A stretch of 64,000 nt of DNA from NCBI RefSeq assembly GCF_017354985.1, contig NZ_CP071501.1:701501-765500 (forward strand), written 5' to 3'. Below the pieces are notes generated by a model. It had not been told where the DNA came from. It made no database searches and worked only from the letters and a program-made list of their open reading frames with translations. Positions 26,027 to 35,669 of the stretch are shown here, piece by piece. How positions within the stretch are numbered: position 1 is the first letter of the stretch; the number at the start of each line of letters is the position of its first letter. The translations under genes and the position numbers were made by a program. The stretch is from Shewanella cyperi (GTDB lineage: Bacteria > Pseudomonadota > Gammaproteobacteria > Enterobacterales > Shewanellaceae).

Positions 26027-27595
26027 TCAACGCGCGCCTGTGCCATGGCTGCTACTGGTCTGCGCCAGTTGCTCGCTGTCGATTAATTGCAACAAGCCCT
26101 GCCAATCGGGTTCATCGACGCTGGAGATGATGATGTCGGGTTGGGTTCCCACCGCTGACAGCAATTGGCCGTCGGCAGCAAATGCCAGCGACTGGCTGAA
26201 GGAAACCCGGATGCGGGAATTGGGCAAAGTCAGGCTGTAAAGCTTGCCAAGATCGCCGCTGGTGGCCTCACCGAGGATCACGGCCCTGGCCCAATGCTTG
26301 GCGCTGTGCACTATCCATTCACATTCCTGGCGGCAATTGGGGCCGGCAATAATGGCCAGCCTGGTATCGGGTGCGGAAGCGAAATCGGGCCGGCTTCGGG
26401 AGGATTGGCCCTCAAGGCTGCGACTGTACCAGGGACCGAAAGCTTCACCACTCTCCGGCAAACCTGGCTCCACTGCGCCAGGCAGAATTCGAAAGGCGCC
26501 ACTGCCAAAGAAGTCGCTGCGGGTATCACCGCGGCGGTAGTGGGCAAACCCCAACAGTGAGCCTGACTCACCGGCATAGCCGGCCAGCATACTGAGCAGC
26601 TGGGGGCTGTGGCCGTGGGCGTGACGCAAATCCACAATCAGCCTTGGCGATGCCAAGGCCTGACTCAACAGCGCTTTGCTTGCCTGGGTATCCAGGGCAT
26701 CGAGATTGTCCACTGTCAGCGACATACTGCCGGGATCCAGCCGCTGTAAACTCGGCATTGGCCTTGGCTCGGGTGCCGGCTCTTGATTGCCGCCCCGCAA
26801 CATCAGTGAGCCTAACAGGGGCTGCAGCAGGGGCTTAAACGCCGGATAAGTTGCCAACCATGCCGTGGCCTGGGGGAACTCATCCTTGTTTTGGATTGAG
26901 GATTCTGCTGCCAGCGCCAGGGAGTGGAAGCGGGAGGCAAATTCACCATCGCTGAGCCCAAGCAACACAGAGTCCGTGTCCGGCAGGCCGAGATCCCTGC
27001 GCAAAATGCCCAGGCGTCCAAGCCAGGGCTGCAACAGACCGGGACTGTTTTTGGAGCCCGATGGCAGGTAACGCTGAGCCGCTCCTATCCAGCGTTCCAG
27101 GGGCAGGCCATCTATGTGGGTGATAAAGGGAAAATCAGCGTCCAGCGGCGCGCCGGTTTCATTCAGTGCCAACCACTGGTGTTCCATGGGCCGCAGTTGC
27201 AGCGGTAATTGACGACAATCGAGCGACTCTGCGGCCAGGTGCAGACCGGGATCCTCCAATGGCGCCAATAGCCGCAGCAGTTCGGCAGCAAAACGCCTGT
27301 TGCTTAATTGGCCATCCACTTTTTTAAGCAGTGCCTGACTGGCCCGGCCCAACTTGTCTTCGGCACTCTTTCCATGGAGTGCCAGAAAGGCCGAGTGTCT
27401 GGTCAATTTTTGCTGCAGCAGATAGAGATCTTCGGCTATGTCGGCGCTTGTCAGTTGCTGCGGTTTGGCCGGCTCAGGCCAGCTGAGCTGCAGCAGGGCA
27501 AGGGTGCTCAGGGTGATCAGCAGGCACAGGCAAGCGGTAACGCCCCGAAAACTCAGGGGGCGTGGGTCTTGCACCGGTTCACTGCTTCCCGCCAT
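26027..27595 (-). CDS. S41-peptidase-like membrane-anchored protein, catalytic residues apparently lost
   Basis: A 522-residue protein with one N-terminal membrane anchor (CLCLLITLSTLALLQL). The C-terminal 120 residues follow the tail-specific protease (S41) layout: LAIIAGPNCRQECEWIV, then ARAVILGEATSGDLGKLY, then ending DIII. By my alignment with CtpA/Prc (SASE...FGKG, serine and lysine 25 residues apart) the serine position is glutamine and the lysine position is aspartate. It may be inactive or use other residues. ATG 27595 has GGAG 5 bases upstream; a GTG start 3 bases earlier is also possible. It lies 16 bases after pldA. Confidence 0.65.
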   Translation of the reverse strand: MAGSSEPVQDPRPLSFRGVTACLCLLITLSTLALLQLSWPEPAKPQQLTSADIAEDLYLLQQKLTRHSAFLALHGKSAEDKLGRASQALLKKVDGQLSNRRFAAELLRLLAPLEDPGLHLAAESLDCRQLPLQLRPMEHQWLALNETGAPLDADFPFITHIDGLPLERWIGAAQRYLPSGSKNSPGLLQPWLGRLGILRRDLGLPDTDSVLLGLSDGEFASRFHSLALAAESSIQNKDEFPQATAWLATYPAFKPLLQPLLGSLMLRGGNQEPAPEPRPMPSLQRLDPGSMSLTVDNLDALDTQASKALLSQALASPRLIVDLRHAHGHSPQLLSMLAGYAGESGSLLGFAHYRRGDTRSDFFGSGAFRILPGAVEPGLPESGEAFGPWYSRSLEGQSSRSRPDFASAPDTRLAIIAGPNCRQECEWIVHSAKHWARAVILGEATSGDLGKLYSLTLPNSRIRVSFSQSLAFAADGQLLSAVGTQPDIIISSVDEPDWQGLLQLIDSEQLAQTSSSHGTGAR

Positions 27596-27611
27596 CACGA
27601 CTCCGGTCTGC

Positions 27612-28493
27612 CTAGAGAATATCGTTGAGGGACACGCCCAGGCCGATGCGCTGGGTGTGGGCGTTGTAATCTATCAAACTTTCGCCGTAGCCATTGAAGT
27701 ATTGCGCATAGAACCTCAGATTGCCCACCAGGGGATAACTCCAGGTCAGCTCCACTGCGCCGCGGTTGGGGTTGTCGAGATTGTTGCGCAGCAACAGGGT
27801 GTAGCGCTGTTCATTGAGGCCATAGACGGCATGGAGCTCAAAATTGCCCAGATAATCTTCGATATCCGGATTGTCGTCACCGCGGGGATCGCCCTCATAT
27901 TCCTTTTCGCTTTCGGGTATGCGCCACCACACCCTGGCCGCCAGTGCCAGTGGGCCAGAATCAAACACCATGGTGCCATAAACCCTGTTCCAGCTGCGGG
28001 ACATGTCTCCGGCCTTGCCGTTGGACTGGTGGACAGCACCAAAGCCCCAGAGCGAATTGGTCATGCCAAACAGCTTCCAGTCGTTGTTGAACAGCATAAA
28101 CAGCTCGGGCTCATGGTTGGTCTCGCGGAACGGAGACGATATGTCCTGGTTGTACACCTGCCAGTAGGACTGATTGGTATAGGCGAAAAACAGATGACCA
28201 TTGTCACCAAAGACATTGTACCAAAGCGGAAACTTGAAGCTTATCTGAAACTTGGCTTCGGCATTATCCAGTGTGGCCCCATGTTCGCGGGCCTCGTCCT
28301 CGAAGGGGGCCATATTGGGGGAACTGTTGTAGGTAAAGGGCAACAGGTAGTTGACCTTGTGCGGGGTGATCACAAAGGGTTTGTCCGAAGTGGCCAGTTC
28401 TTCCTTGACCCTGTCTTTTACCAGCGAGTCTTCGGCCTGGGCATGGATGGCCATGAGGCTACACAGGCAAGTCAAAAGTGTTCGGATCCGCAT
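27612..28493 (-). CDS. pldA: Outer-membrane phospholipase A
   Basis: A 293-residue protein with signal peptide ending IHAQA and a 12-strand barrel-like C-terminus. The catalytic region shows HQSNGKAGDMSRSWNR, giving the histidine, serine and asparagine of OMPLA. The enzyme hydrolyses phospholipids that reach the outer leaflet, and in E. coli it is activated by dimerisation and calcium. AGGGA lies upstream of ATG. The S41-like gene follows 16 bases later and is probably co-transcribed. Confidence 0.95.
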   Translation of the reverse strand: MRIRTLLTCLCSLMAIHAQAEDSLVKDRVKEELATSDKPFVITPHKVNYLLPFTYNSSPNMAPFEDEAREHGATLDNAEAKFQISFKFPLWYNVFGDNGHLFFAYTNQSYWQVYNQDISSPFRETNHEPELFMLFNNDWKLFGMTNSLWGFGAVHQSNGKAGDMSRSWNRVYGTMVFDSGPLALAARVWWRIPESEKEYEGDPRGDDNPDIEDYLGNFELHAVYGLNEQRYTLLLRNNLDNPNRGAVELTWSYPLVGNLRFYAQYFNGYGESLIDYNAHTQRIGLGVSLNDIL

Positions 28494-28856
28494 CTTGCTG
28501 TCCCTGTAGTAATGATTGCGGCCCCAAGCTTACCCCAGTGGCCACCTGCTTGACCAGTTAAGGAGCGAGAGCAACGCGCGCGCGCCACCATGGCTAGATT
28601 TTTTTGCCATATCTTATAGTAGTGACAGTGCCGAAATCTGCTCCAAGTGCTTGAATGAAAGCAGCCTTGACAAGTTTGAGTGCTTAAGAGTCAATGGATT
28701 AAGCACTTTTCCCCCAAGTTTGTTATGCCGTTGCGGGGATAAGTCCTGGTGTCCTGCCGGTAAATAACTATTGGTTATAAAAACTAACTATTTACTATTT
28801 ATTATGGAATATGAGTGCCGCTATATTGCCAACATAGCAGATAGAGGGGAACGGGT
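28494..28856. promoter_or_regulatory. Divergent region between pldA and cobA
   Basis: A 363-base gap that should hold the pldA promoter and that of the sulfur cluster. The stretch 28763-28804 is strongly AT-rich with repeated ACTATT units (at least three). Activator sites of CysB type are AT-rich and degenerate, so this is a candidate, by inference only. No gene was identified. Confidence 0.35.
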
Positions 28857-29666
28857 ATGGACATAGTGACACTGCCGGGGCAACAAACGGCGGGCAAGGT
28901 ATGGTTGGTGGGCGCAGGACCCGGCGACGTGGACCTGCTCACTCTCAAGGCCGCCCGGGTGCTGGCCGCTGCCGATGTCGTATTGTACGACGCCCTGGTC
29001 AGCGATGACATACTGGCGCTGATCCCGGCCTCGGCGGAAAAGATCGCCGTAGGCAAAAGGGCCGGTGCCCACAGCGCCCGCCAGGAAGAAATCAATCAAT
29101 TGTTGGTGACCAAGGCCTTTACCCGCCGCAATGTGGTGCGCCTCAAGGGCGGCGACCCCTTTATCTTCGGCCGCGGTGGTGAAGAGCTGCAGACCCTGGC
29201 GGAAGCCGGGGTGCAATTTGAAGTGATCCCCGGGATCACCGCCGCCAGCGGCACCTCGGCCTATGCCGGCATTCCTTTGACCCACAGGGATCATGCCCAG
29301 GGCGTGACCTTTATTACCGGCCATTGCCAACTGGACAGCCGCCCCATGGATTGGCAGGGCTATGCCAACCCGGCCAACACCCTGGTGGTGTACATGGGCA
29401 TACTCAACGCTGGCCTTATCCAGCGTGAACTGATTAATCATGGCCGCAGTGCCGACACCCCGGTGGCAATAGTATCCAGAGCCACCACGGCCCAGCAGCA
29501 GAAGGTTATTGGTACCCTGGGTGCCCTCGAAGCCCTGGCCAAAGATCCCAGGGTGGTGATGCCGGCGCTGATGATAGTGGGCGAGGTGGTCAGCCTGGCC
29601 GACAGCCTGAACTGGTTTGAACCCGCCGCCGTCAGCGAGACGCCGGCCAAACAGCTTGTGAAATAA
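28857..29666 (+). CDS. cobA: Uroporphyrinogen-III C-methyltransferase
   Basis: A 269-residue SAM-dependent methyltransferase that makes precorrin-2, the precursor of siroheme. Motifs in order: [48 protein letters not shown] and [10 protein letters not shown]. It lacks the dehydrogenase/chelatase half of CysG, so that step must be encoded elsewhere. Being first in a cluster with cysD, cysN and cysC, it probably supplies siroheme for sulfite reductase. GAGGGGAAC precedes the ATG. Confidence 0.93.
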   Translation: MDIVTLPGQQTAGKVWLVGAGPGDVDLLTLKAARVLAAADVVLYDALVSDDILALIPASAEKIAVGKRAGAHSARQEEINQLLVTKAFTRRNVVRLKGGDPFIFGRGGEELQTLAEAGVQFEVIPGITAASGTSAYAGIPLTHRDHAQGVTFITGHCQLDSRPMDWQGYANPANTLVVYMGILNAGLIQRELINHGRSADTPVAIVSRATTAQQQKVIGTLGALEALAKDPRVVMPALMIVGEVVSLADSLNWFEPAAVSETPAKQLVK

Positions 29667-29704
29667 GCCGGCCCTTGGCCGTAAACAGAAAGAATCGGAG
29701 AAAT

Positions 29705-30616
29705 ATGATGTCAGGGCCCGTCCTCAGTCATTTGCAACAGTTGGAAGCGGAGAGCATTCAAATCTTCCGTGAAGTTGCCGCGGAGTTTGATAACCCTGTG
29801 ATGCTGTATTCCATCGGCAAGGATTCATCCGTGCTGCTGCACCTTGCGCGCAAGGCCTTTTATCCGGGCAAGATCCCTTTCCCGCTGCTGCACGTGGATA
29901 CCGACTGGAAATTCCGCGACATGATCACGTTCCGGGATGAGGTGGCCAGGAAATACGGTTTTGACCTGCTGGTGCACAAGAATCCCGAAGGTATTGCCAT
30001 GGGTATGAATCCCTTCACCTTTGGCTCTTCCAAGCACACAGACGTGATGAAGACCGAGGGCCTGAAGCAGGCGCTCAACAAGTATGGCTTTGATGCCGCT
30101 TTCGGTGGTGCCCGCCGCGACGAGGAAAAATCCCGCGCCAAGGAGCGGGTCTATTCCTTCCGCGATCAGCATCATCGCTGGGATCCCAAGAACCAGCGCC
30201 CGGAGCTGTGGCACACCTATAACGGCCAGGTGAACAAGGGCGAGAGCATCCGGGTCTTCCCGCTGTCGAACTGGACCGAGCTGGATATCTGGCAATACAT
30301 CTATCAGGAAAACATCGACATAGTACCCCTGTACTTTGCCGATTACCGCCCCGTGGTGGAGCGCAACGGCACCCTGATCATGGTGGATGACGAGCGTATG
30401 CCACTCAATGAGGGCGAAGTGCCTGAGCTGAAGCGGGTGCGCTTCCGCACTTTGGGCTGCTATCCGCTGACCGGCGCCATAGAGTCCAGCGCCTCCTCCC
30501 TGACCGAGATCATTGAGGAAATGCTGCTGTCCCGCTCCAGCGAACGTCAGGGGCGGGTGATAGATCATGACTCATCCGGGTCAATGGAAAAGAAAAAACG
30601 TGAGGGCTATTTCTGA
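29705..30616 (+). CDS. cysD: Sulfate adenylyltransferase subunit 2
   Basis: A 303-residue PP-loop ATPase subunit that makes adenosine 5'-phosphosulfate from ATP and sulfate together with CysN. It has the PP-loop [16 protein letters not shown] near residue 35 and [15 protein letters not shown] near 140. GGAG at 29697 fits a start at 29705 or 29708; an in-frame ATG at 29675 has no support. The stop overlaps the cysN start by one base (TGATG), so the two are translationally coupled. Confidence 0.97.
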   Translation: MMSGPVLSHLQQLEAESIQIFREVAAEFDNPVMLYSIGKDSSVLLHLARKAFYPGKIPFPLLHVDTDWKFRDMITFRDEVARKYGFDLLVHKNPEGIAMGMNPFTFGSSKHTDVMKTEGLKQALNKYGFDAAFGGARRDEEKSRAKERVYSFRDQHHRWDPKNQRPELWHTYNGQVNKGESIRVFPLSNWTELDIWQYIYQENIDIVPLYFADYRPVVERNGTLIMVDDERMPLNEGEVPELKRVRFRTLGCYPLTGAIESSASSLTEIIEEMLLSRSSERQGRVIDHDSSGSMEKKKREGYF

Positions 30617-32022
30617 TGTCAGTCGCACTGCAAGTCAAAGATCTGGGTATTGAACAGTACCTGGAAAAGCAACAGCACAAGTCTTTGCTGAAGTTCCTGA
30701 CCTGTGGCTCGGTGGACGACGGTAAATCCACCCTCATAGGCCGTTTGCTGCACGACAGCGCCCAGATCTATGAAGATCAGCTGGCGGCGCTGCACAAGGA
30801 CTCCAAGTCCCACGGCACCACAGGCGAAGCCATCGACCTGGCGCTGCTGGTGGACGGTCTGCAGGCGGAGCGCGAGCAGGGTATCACCATAGATGTGGCC
30901 TACCGCTATTTCTCCACCGAGAAGCGCAAGTTCATCATTGCCGATACCCCGGGTCACGAGCAGTACACCCGCAACATGGCCACAGGCGCTTCCAACTGCG
31001 ATCTGGCCATTATCCTGATTGATGCCCGCCACGGGGTGCAGGTGCAAACCCGTCGTCACAGCTTTATCTGTGCCTTGCTGGGTATCAAGCAGTTCGTGGT
31101 GGCGGTCAACAAGATGGATCTGCTGGGCTTCGACGAGGCCCGCTTTGAAGAGATCAAGCGCGACTACCTGGCCTTTGCGGCCCAGCTGCAGGTGCCGGAC
31201 ATTCGCTTTGTGCCCCTGTCGGCACTGGAAGGTGACAACCTGGTGAACCGCTCCGAGCGCAGCCCCTGGTATCAGGGCCCAACCCTGCTGGAGCTGCTGG
31301 AGCAGGCGCCCGTAACCGGCTTCAATCACGGCTTTGAGGCCCGTTTGCCGGTGCAGTACGTCAATCGCCCCAACCTGGATTTCCGTGGCTTTGCCGGCAC
31401 CATAGCGTCCGGCAGTTTCAGGGCCGGGGATGAGGTCAAGGTGCTGCCCTCCGGCAAAAGCTCGCGCATCAAGAGCATAGTGACCTTTGATGGCGAGTTG
31501 CCCGAGGCCTTTGCCGGCCAGGCGGTGACCCTGACCCTCAATGATGAAATCGATATCAGCCGTGGCGACGTGATAGTGCCTGCCGACAGCCGGGCGACTG
31601 TGTCGAACCGCCTGCTGGCCAAGGTGGTGTGGATGCACGAGCAGCCTTTGGTTGTCGGTCGTCAGTACAACATTAAGCTCGGCACCAAAAAGGTGCCCGG
31701 TACGGTCAAGCACCTGGTGCACGGCATAGATGTGAACAGCCTGGCGGAAACCAGCCTGAGTGAATTGCCGCTCAATGGCATAGCCCTGGTGGAGCTGGAA
31801 CTGAACGAGTCGGTGGTGTTTGACGCCTACCGCGACAACCGCGACACGGGTGGTTTCATCTTTATCGACCGTCTGAGCAATATCACTGTCGGTGCCGGTA
31901 TGGTGGAAAGCGCCCTGGAAGCCAAGGCGCAGAAGACGGATTTCAGCGAGTTTGAACTTGAACTCAATGCGCTGATCCGCAAGCACTTCCCGCACTGGCA
32001 AGCGCTGGATATCAGCAAGTGA
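30616..32022 (+). CDS. cysN: Sulfate adenylyltransferase subunit 1 (GTPase)
   Basis: A 468-residue EF-Tu-like GTPase whose GTP hydrolysis drives sulfate activation by CysD. G motifs are [13 protein letters not shown] near residue 32, DTPGHEQY near 115 and NKMD near 170. Beta-barrel domains follow. It has no fused CysC kinase domain; CysC is a separate gene downstream. Confidence 0.97.
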   Translation: MSVALQVKDLGIEQYLEKQQHKSLLKFLTCGSVDDGKSTLIGRLLHDSAQIYEDQLAALHKDSKSHGTTGEAIDLALLVDGLQAEREQGITIDVAYRYFSTEKRKFIIADTPGHEQYTRNMATGASNCDLAIILIDARHGVQVQTRRHSFICALLGIKQFVVAVNKMDLLGFDEARFEEIKRDYLAFAAQLQVPDIRFVPLSALEGDNLVNRSERSPWYQGPTLLELLEQAPVTGFNHGFEARLPVQYVNRPNLDFRGFAGTIASGSFRAGDEVKVLPSGKSSRIKSIVTFDGELPEAFAGQAVTLTLNDEIDISRGDVIVPADSRATVSNRLLAKVVWMHEQPLVVGRQYNIKLGTKKVPGTVKHLVHGIDVNSLAETSLSELPLNGIALVELELNESVVFDAYRDNRDTGGFIFIDRLSNITVGAGMVESALEAKAQKTDFSEFELELNALIRKHFPHWQALDISK

Positions 32023-32087
32023 CCCCGGCCGGTCCAGGCAGGACCGGCAGTGCTTTGATAACTTTGATTGGCTAAAAGGATAAGCAG

Positions 32088-33827
32088 ATGACGCTGGAGC
32101 AATATTGGGTGTTGGGACTGGTGCTGGGCCTGGTGGGCCTGCTCAGCTGCACCCGGCTGCCGGCCTCCTGGGCTTTTGCCAGCGTCGCTTTGCTGTCCTA
32201 TGTGAGCAACTCACTGAGTCTCAATGAGTTGTCATCTTCCTTTACCGACTCATCCCTGCTGACCCTGGTGCTGCTGTTGCTGTCATCGGTGGCGCTGGAG
32301 AAGACCCGGCTGATAAGCTGGGTGGGGCTGCAGCTGAGCCGTGGCGGTCTGCGCTCGGTGCTCACCAAGCTGTGGGTGTCCACCTCGGTATTGTCTTCCT
32401 TTACCGCCAACACCGCCGTGGTGGCCAGCCTCATTGGTGCCATCAAGCGCAATCAGCGTTATGCGCCCTCCAAGCTGATGCTGCCCATGGCCTTTGCCGC
32501 CACCTTTGGCGGTACCCTGACCCTGATTGGCACCTCTACCAATTTGGTGATCAACAGCTTTCTCGACCGGGCCGGTTTGCCGCTGCTGCACTTTTTCAGT
32601 ACCACTGGGGTGGCGTTGGGGGTAGTGCTGGCGGGTATGTTGATGCTGTGGCTGATTGCCGATCGCCTGCCCATCACCGAAAAGCCCGATGAGGAAGGGG
32701 CCTTGCCCTATTTTCTCGAGGCCAGGATCAAGGCCGGTTCCAGCCTGATTGGCAAGACGGTGGCGGAGGCGGGGCTAAGGCATCTGCGCAAGCTGTTCCT
32801 GGCGGAAATCCAGCGCGGGGATGACACTATCATCCCCGTCACTCCTGAGACGGTGCTGCAGCAGGACGATATCTTGCTGTTTGCCGGCGACATGGAGTCG
32901 GTAGCCGTGCTGCAGGAAATCGAGGGCCTCAGCCTCTACGGCCACCACACAATGAACGGTCAGAGCCTGGCGGAAGCCATCATCAGCCACTCCTCGTCAC
33001 TCAATGGCATGAGCCTCAAGGATGCCCGCTTTCGCGAGCGCTTTGATGCCGTGGTGGTGGCGGTGCGCCGCGGTCACGAACGGCTGCAGGGCGGTCTGGG
33101 CTCCATAGTGCTGCAGGCCGGTGATGCCCTGTTGCTGGTGCCGGGCAAGCAATTTTGCAGCCGCCAGCAGGTGCTGGAAAAAGAATTTTTGTTGGTCAAC
33201 GGTGTGGACTCGGCCACCCGTCTGTCTTCCCGTCGCAGCGGCTGGGTCTTGGCCGGCTTTGCCACCGTGGTGGGGCTGGCCATGTTCGAGCAGCTGCCGC
33301 TGCTCAAGGGCCTGACCCTGTTTGTGACCGGTCTGCTGCTGACCGGTGTGGTCAGCCTGTCGGAGCTCAAGCGCCGCTTCCCCATAGACATAGTGCTGAT
33401 TGTCGGTGGCGCCCTGGCTCTGTCCCAGGCCATGGGCAACAGCGGCATCTCGGCGCTGCTGGCGAAAGAAATGGTGCTGGGCTTCTCCGGAGTGCAACTG
33501 ACCCTGGTGGTGTCAGGTATTTACCTCTTGACCCTGCTGCTGACGGAACTGATGTCGAACAATGCTGCCGCGGCCCTGGTGTGCCCAATCGCCATCAGCC
33601 TGGCCCAGGGCCTTGGCATAGATCCCATGCCCTTTATCATGGCGGTGCTGTTCGGTGCCAGCGCCAGTTTTATCAGCCCCTGGGGCTACCAGACCAACCT
33701 CTTGGTATTTACCGTGGGCAATTACCGCTTGCGCCAATACGTGGGTGTGGGTATACCCATGGCCATAGCCTACAGCCTGGCGGTGCTGGTGCTGATCCCA
33801 CTGTTGTTCCCGTTTCAGCCTTTGTGA
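32088..33827 (+). CDS. SLC13/DASS-type anion transporter with TrkA-C domains
   Basis: A 579-residue membrane protein. Two transmembrane blocks (residues 1-190 and 385-579) carry the paired sodium-site motifs IGTSTNLV and [10 protein letters not shown] of the divalent-anion symporters. Two soluble TrkA-C (RCK-C) domains lie between them at roughly 205-370 (GKTVAEAGL and [17 protein letters not shown]). Between cysN and cysC it is a likely sulfate importer. It starts 65 bases after cysN and ends 16 bases before cysC. Confidence 0.9.
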   Translation: MTLEQYWVLGLVLGLVGLLSCTRLPASWAFASVALLSYVSNSLSLNELSSSFTDSSLLTLVLLLLSSVALEKTRLISWVGLQLSRGGLRSVLTKLWVSTSVLSSFTANTAVVASLIGAIKRNQRYAPSKLMLPMAFAATFGGTLTLIGTSTNLVINSFLDRAGLPLLHFFSTTGVALGVVLAGMLMLWLIADRLPITEKPDEEGALPYFLEARIKAGSSLIGKTVAEAGLRHLRKLFLAEIQRGDDTIIPVTPETVLQQDDILLFAGDMESVAVLQEIEGLSLYGHHTMNGQSLAEAIISHSSSLNGMSLKDARFRERFDAVVVAVRRGHERLQGGLGSIVLQAGDALLLVPGKQFCSRQQVLEKEFLLVNGVDSATRLSSRRSGWVLAGFATVVGLAMFEQLPLLKGLTLFVTGLLLTGVVSLSELKRRFPIDIVLIVGGALALSQAMGNSGISALLAKEMVLGFSGVQLTLVVSGIYLLTLLLTELMSNNAAAALVCPIAISLAQGLGIDPMPFIMAVLFGASASFISPWGYQTNLLVFTVGNYRLRQYVGVGIPMAIAYSLAVLVLIPLLFPFQPL

Positions 33828-33843
33828 GCGGGCAAGGAGAATT

Positions 33844-34440
33844 ATGAATAATATCGTTTGGCACCAGCATGCCGTCACCCGGGAACTCAGGGCCGGCCAC
33901 AAGGGCCACAGGGGCGCCATTCTCTGGTTTACCGGTCTGTCCGGTGCCGGCAAGAGCACCCTGGCGGGGGCTTTGGAAAGCGCGCTCCATGAGCGCGGGG
34001 TGCACTCCTATCTGCTTGACGGTGACAACGTCCGTCATGGTCTGTGCAAGGACCTGGGGTTTTCCGCCGACGACAGGCGCGAGAACATTCGCCGGGTCGG
34101 CGAGGTGGCCAAGCTGATGCTGGACGCCGGGCTGATAGTGCTGAGCGCCTTTGTGTCACCCCAGCGGGCAGAGCGGGAGCTGGTGCGCGAGCTTGTGGCC
34201 GACGGGGAGTTTATCGAGGTACATGTGGCAACGCCGCTTGAGGTGTGCGAAAGCCGAGATCCAAAGGGCCTTTACCAGAAGGCCCGGGCCGGTGAGATTA
34301 AGGACTTTACCGGGATTTCCGCGCCCTATGAGGCACCTGTCGGTGCTGAGTTGGTGATAGACACCAGTGAAGGGGACCTGGAAGCCCAGGTCGGCAGGCT
34401 GTTGGATTATCTTGCCAGCGGTGGGTATATTCCCGCCTGA
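33844..34440 (+). CDS. cysC: Adenylylsulfate kinase
   Basis: A 198-residue APS kinase making PAPS, the second activation step in sulfate assimilation. It has Walker [10 protein letters not shown] near residue 38 and the APS-binding DGDNVRHGL near 62. AAGGAG lies 6 bases before the ATG. It is the last gene of the cobA-cysD-cysN-transporter-cysC cluster and is followed directly by repeat DNA, with no clear terminator. Confidence 0.97.
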   Translation: MNNIVWHQHAVTRELRAGHKGHRGAILWFTGLSGAGKSTLAGALESALHERGVHSYLLDGDNVRHGLCKDLGFSADDRRENIRRVGEVAKLMLDAGLIVLSAFVSPQRAERELVRELVADGEFIEVHVATPLEVCESRDPKGLYQKARAGEIKDFTGISAPYEAPVGAELVIDTSEGDLEAQVGRLLDYLASGGYIPA

Positions 34441-34533
34441 TTGGGCTTTTAGGCTTTTGCCTGTGTGTCAGTGTACCACTGGCAGTAGTGGGTTAGCTGA
34501 CACCGGAAATCTTAGTTAAAACCTTGCGGTTTT

Positions 34534-34749
34534 GTCGCTTTGCAAGCGACTCAAGTCGTGGGGTTTCACCCCACACCCGAGGAAAGGGGGTCGTTTCGAC
34601 AGACCCCCTTGTCCAATCCCCCTGCGACCCGCGACGAAGCGGACGACTCCTTCGGTCTTATGCTGAAAATTGGCTAACGCGCCAGACGCTCATCCCTGAT
34701 TCGACTGGCGCTGCTTCGGCATCCATGCCTCGCCACGCCATTTTCAGCA
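34534..34749 (+). ncRNA. Structured element copy 2
   Basis: Hairpin 1 at 34534-34550 (GTCGCTT/AAGCGAC). Hairpin 2 at 34558-34574 (GTGGGGT/ACCCCAC). Hairpin 3 at 34584-34610 (AAGGGGGTC/GACCCCCTT, 9-base loop). Then GACGAAGC and the 89-bp element with apical hairpin 34679-34711 (GCGCCAG/CTGGCGC, 19-base loop). Compared with copy 1, base changes occur on both sides of each stem so that pairing is kept, and hairpin 3 keeps exactly 9 bp and 9 loop bases. Function and transcription are unknown. Confidence 0.55.
34661..34749 (-). repeat. 89-bp MITE-like element with TGCTGAAAAT ends, copy A
   Basis: Begins TGCTGAAAAT and ends ATTTTCAGCA, a perfect 10-bp terminal inverted repeat. Near-identical to 47925-48013 in inverted orientation and the same length. 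A related 88-bp copy lies at 38239-38326. It has no coding capacity. Confidence 0.8.
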
Positions 34750-34998
34750 ACACCCTCAGCCGCTTCGAGCGGGACATAGCACCGCGCAACCTTCAGCCAA
34801 AGAGTTATGGCTATCCTCTCTATCCCCGACAACCCAGCATCGTTGCAACGCAAACCTACTACCATCTCAAGCTTTTGAATAAAATGGTAAATATCCTACA
34901 GACGACAACAAAAAGCTGTGTTAGCTTTCTCAATATAAGAAGTGTGTAGAGCCATGCTTGTAAAATTGGGTTACCTTGAAAGGCCGCACTATTAAAAT

Positions 34999-35005
34999 GT
35001 TAGCC
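34999..35005 (+). other. attC-type core site at the left edge of the cassette array
   Basis: GTTAGCC, close to the GTTRRRY integron core, lies 17 bases before the first cassette gene. This is the spacing expected when a cassette starts just after the recombination point. On its own the motif is weak; its position in register with the downstream sites is what supports it. Confidence 0.4.
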
Positions 35006-35021
35006 AATAAAAGGAAGTCTT

Positions 35022-35558
35022 GTGAATACAATAGTTTTTGACCCATGGATTGGGAGTAGATACGAATCAGAAAACCATTTTGGGCGTAGAGTTTTGGTGT
35101 TAGGTGAATCACATTATGGTGATGTATCTGAAATAAGGCCTACCTTTACTAAAGAAATTATTAAAAGACTAGGGCAAGATGAGAGATGCGCTTTTTTTAC
35201 GAAAGTCTCTAAGGTCTTGCTTGATTTCGATGCCGATACGTATATCAGTGATAGCCAGCGTTCTGACATTTGGGAGGACGTTGCTTTTTATAACTATATT
35301 CCAAGTTTTGTGAGTGAGGATGCTAGAGTTCGGCCAAACTCAGAACAATGGGCATCTGCACAAATGCCCTTTAAACAGGTTATAGATATTCTTAAGCCGC
35401 AATTTATATTGGTGTTGGGCAAAGAGTTAGGTGCGCAAATCCCTAAAGTCGATCCGTCTATTCAGGTATGTGTAATTCAACACCCATCGACAGGATTTAG
35501 CTACGAGGAGTGGAATCCAGTATTTCAAAAAGCTTTGTCAGTTGCAGTTAACGGCTAA
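35022..35558 (+). CDS. Cassette protein 1: uracil-DNA-glycosylase-fold-like protein
   Basis: A 178-residue protein from a GTG start with AAGGAAG 5 bases upstream. RVLVLGESHYGD near residue 25 and IQHPSTGFSYEEW near 150 sit where uracil-DNA glycosylase superfamily proteins have motif A and the HPS motif B. The usual catalytic GxDPG is replaced by GESHYG, so activity is uncertain. It may recognise modified bases or foreign DNA. Base composition is much more AT-rich than the core genes. It is the first gene of the attC array. Confidence 0.6.
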   Translation: MNTIVFDPWIGSRYESENHFGRRVLVLGESHYGDVSEIRPTFTKEIIKRLGQDERCAFFTKVSKVLLDFDADTYISDSQRSDIWEDVAFYNYIPSFVSEDARVRPNSEQWASAQMPFKQVIDILKPQFILVLGKELGAQIPKVDPSIQVCVIQHPSTGFSYEEWNPVFQKALSVAVNG

Positions 35559-35649
35559 AAAACCAAGCCAGTTCGCAACTATGTTGCTGGAAAAATTTAA
35601 TGCGCTTAGTGCTAAAAAGCAGATTTTCCCCTGATTAGAGGTGTTAAGC
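35555..35649 (+). other. attC-like site between cassettes 1 and 2
   Basis: It ends in a perfect GTTRRRY core (GTTAAGC, 35643-35649), preceded by AGAGGT. The same AGGTGYTAAGC ending recurs at 37087. The left half is poorly matched (GGCTAAA), though a hairpin CCAG...CAAC-TAT-GTTG-CTGG lies inside. Confidence 0.45.
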
Positions 35650-35669
35650 AATAGTATGGAAGTCAAAAA

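Larger units (their letters stand above)
34526..34770 (+). repeat. Composite intergenic repeat, copy 2
   Basis: GC-rich non-coding DNA downstream of cysC. It aligns with copy 1 at 14.46 kb and with the reverse strand of 47.9-48.15 kb. It holds the three-hairpin cluster (34534-34610) and the 89-bp element (34661-34749). A 141-codon reading frame through it has no family features. Confidence 0.8.

Noticed and set aside
34524..34949. A 141-codon reading frame after cysC
   Set aside because: It runs through the three-hairpin cluster and 89-bp element; translation shows only repeat-derived residues.
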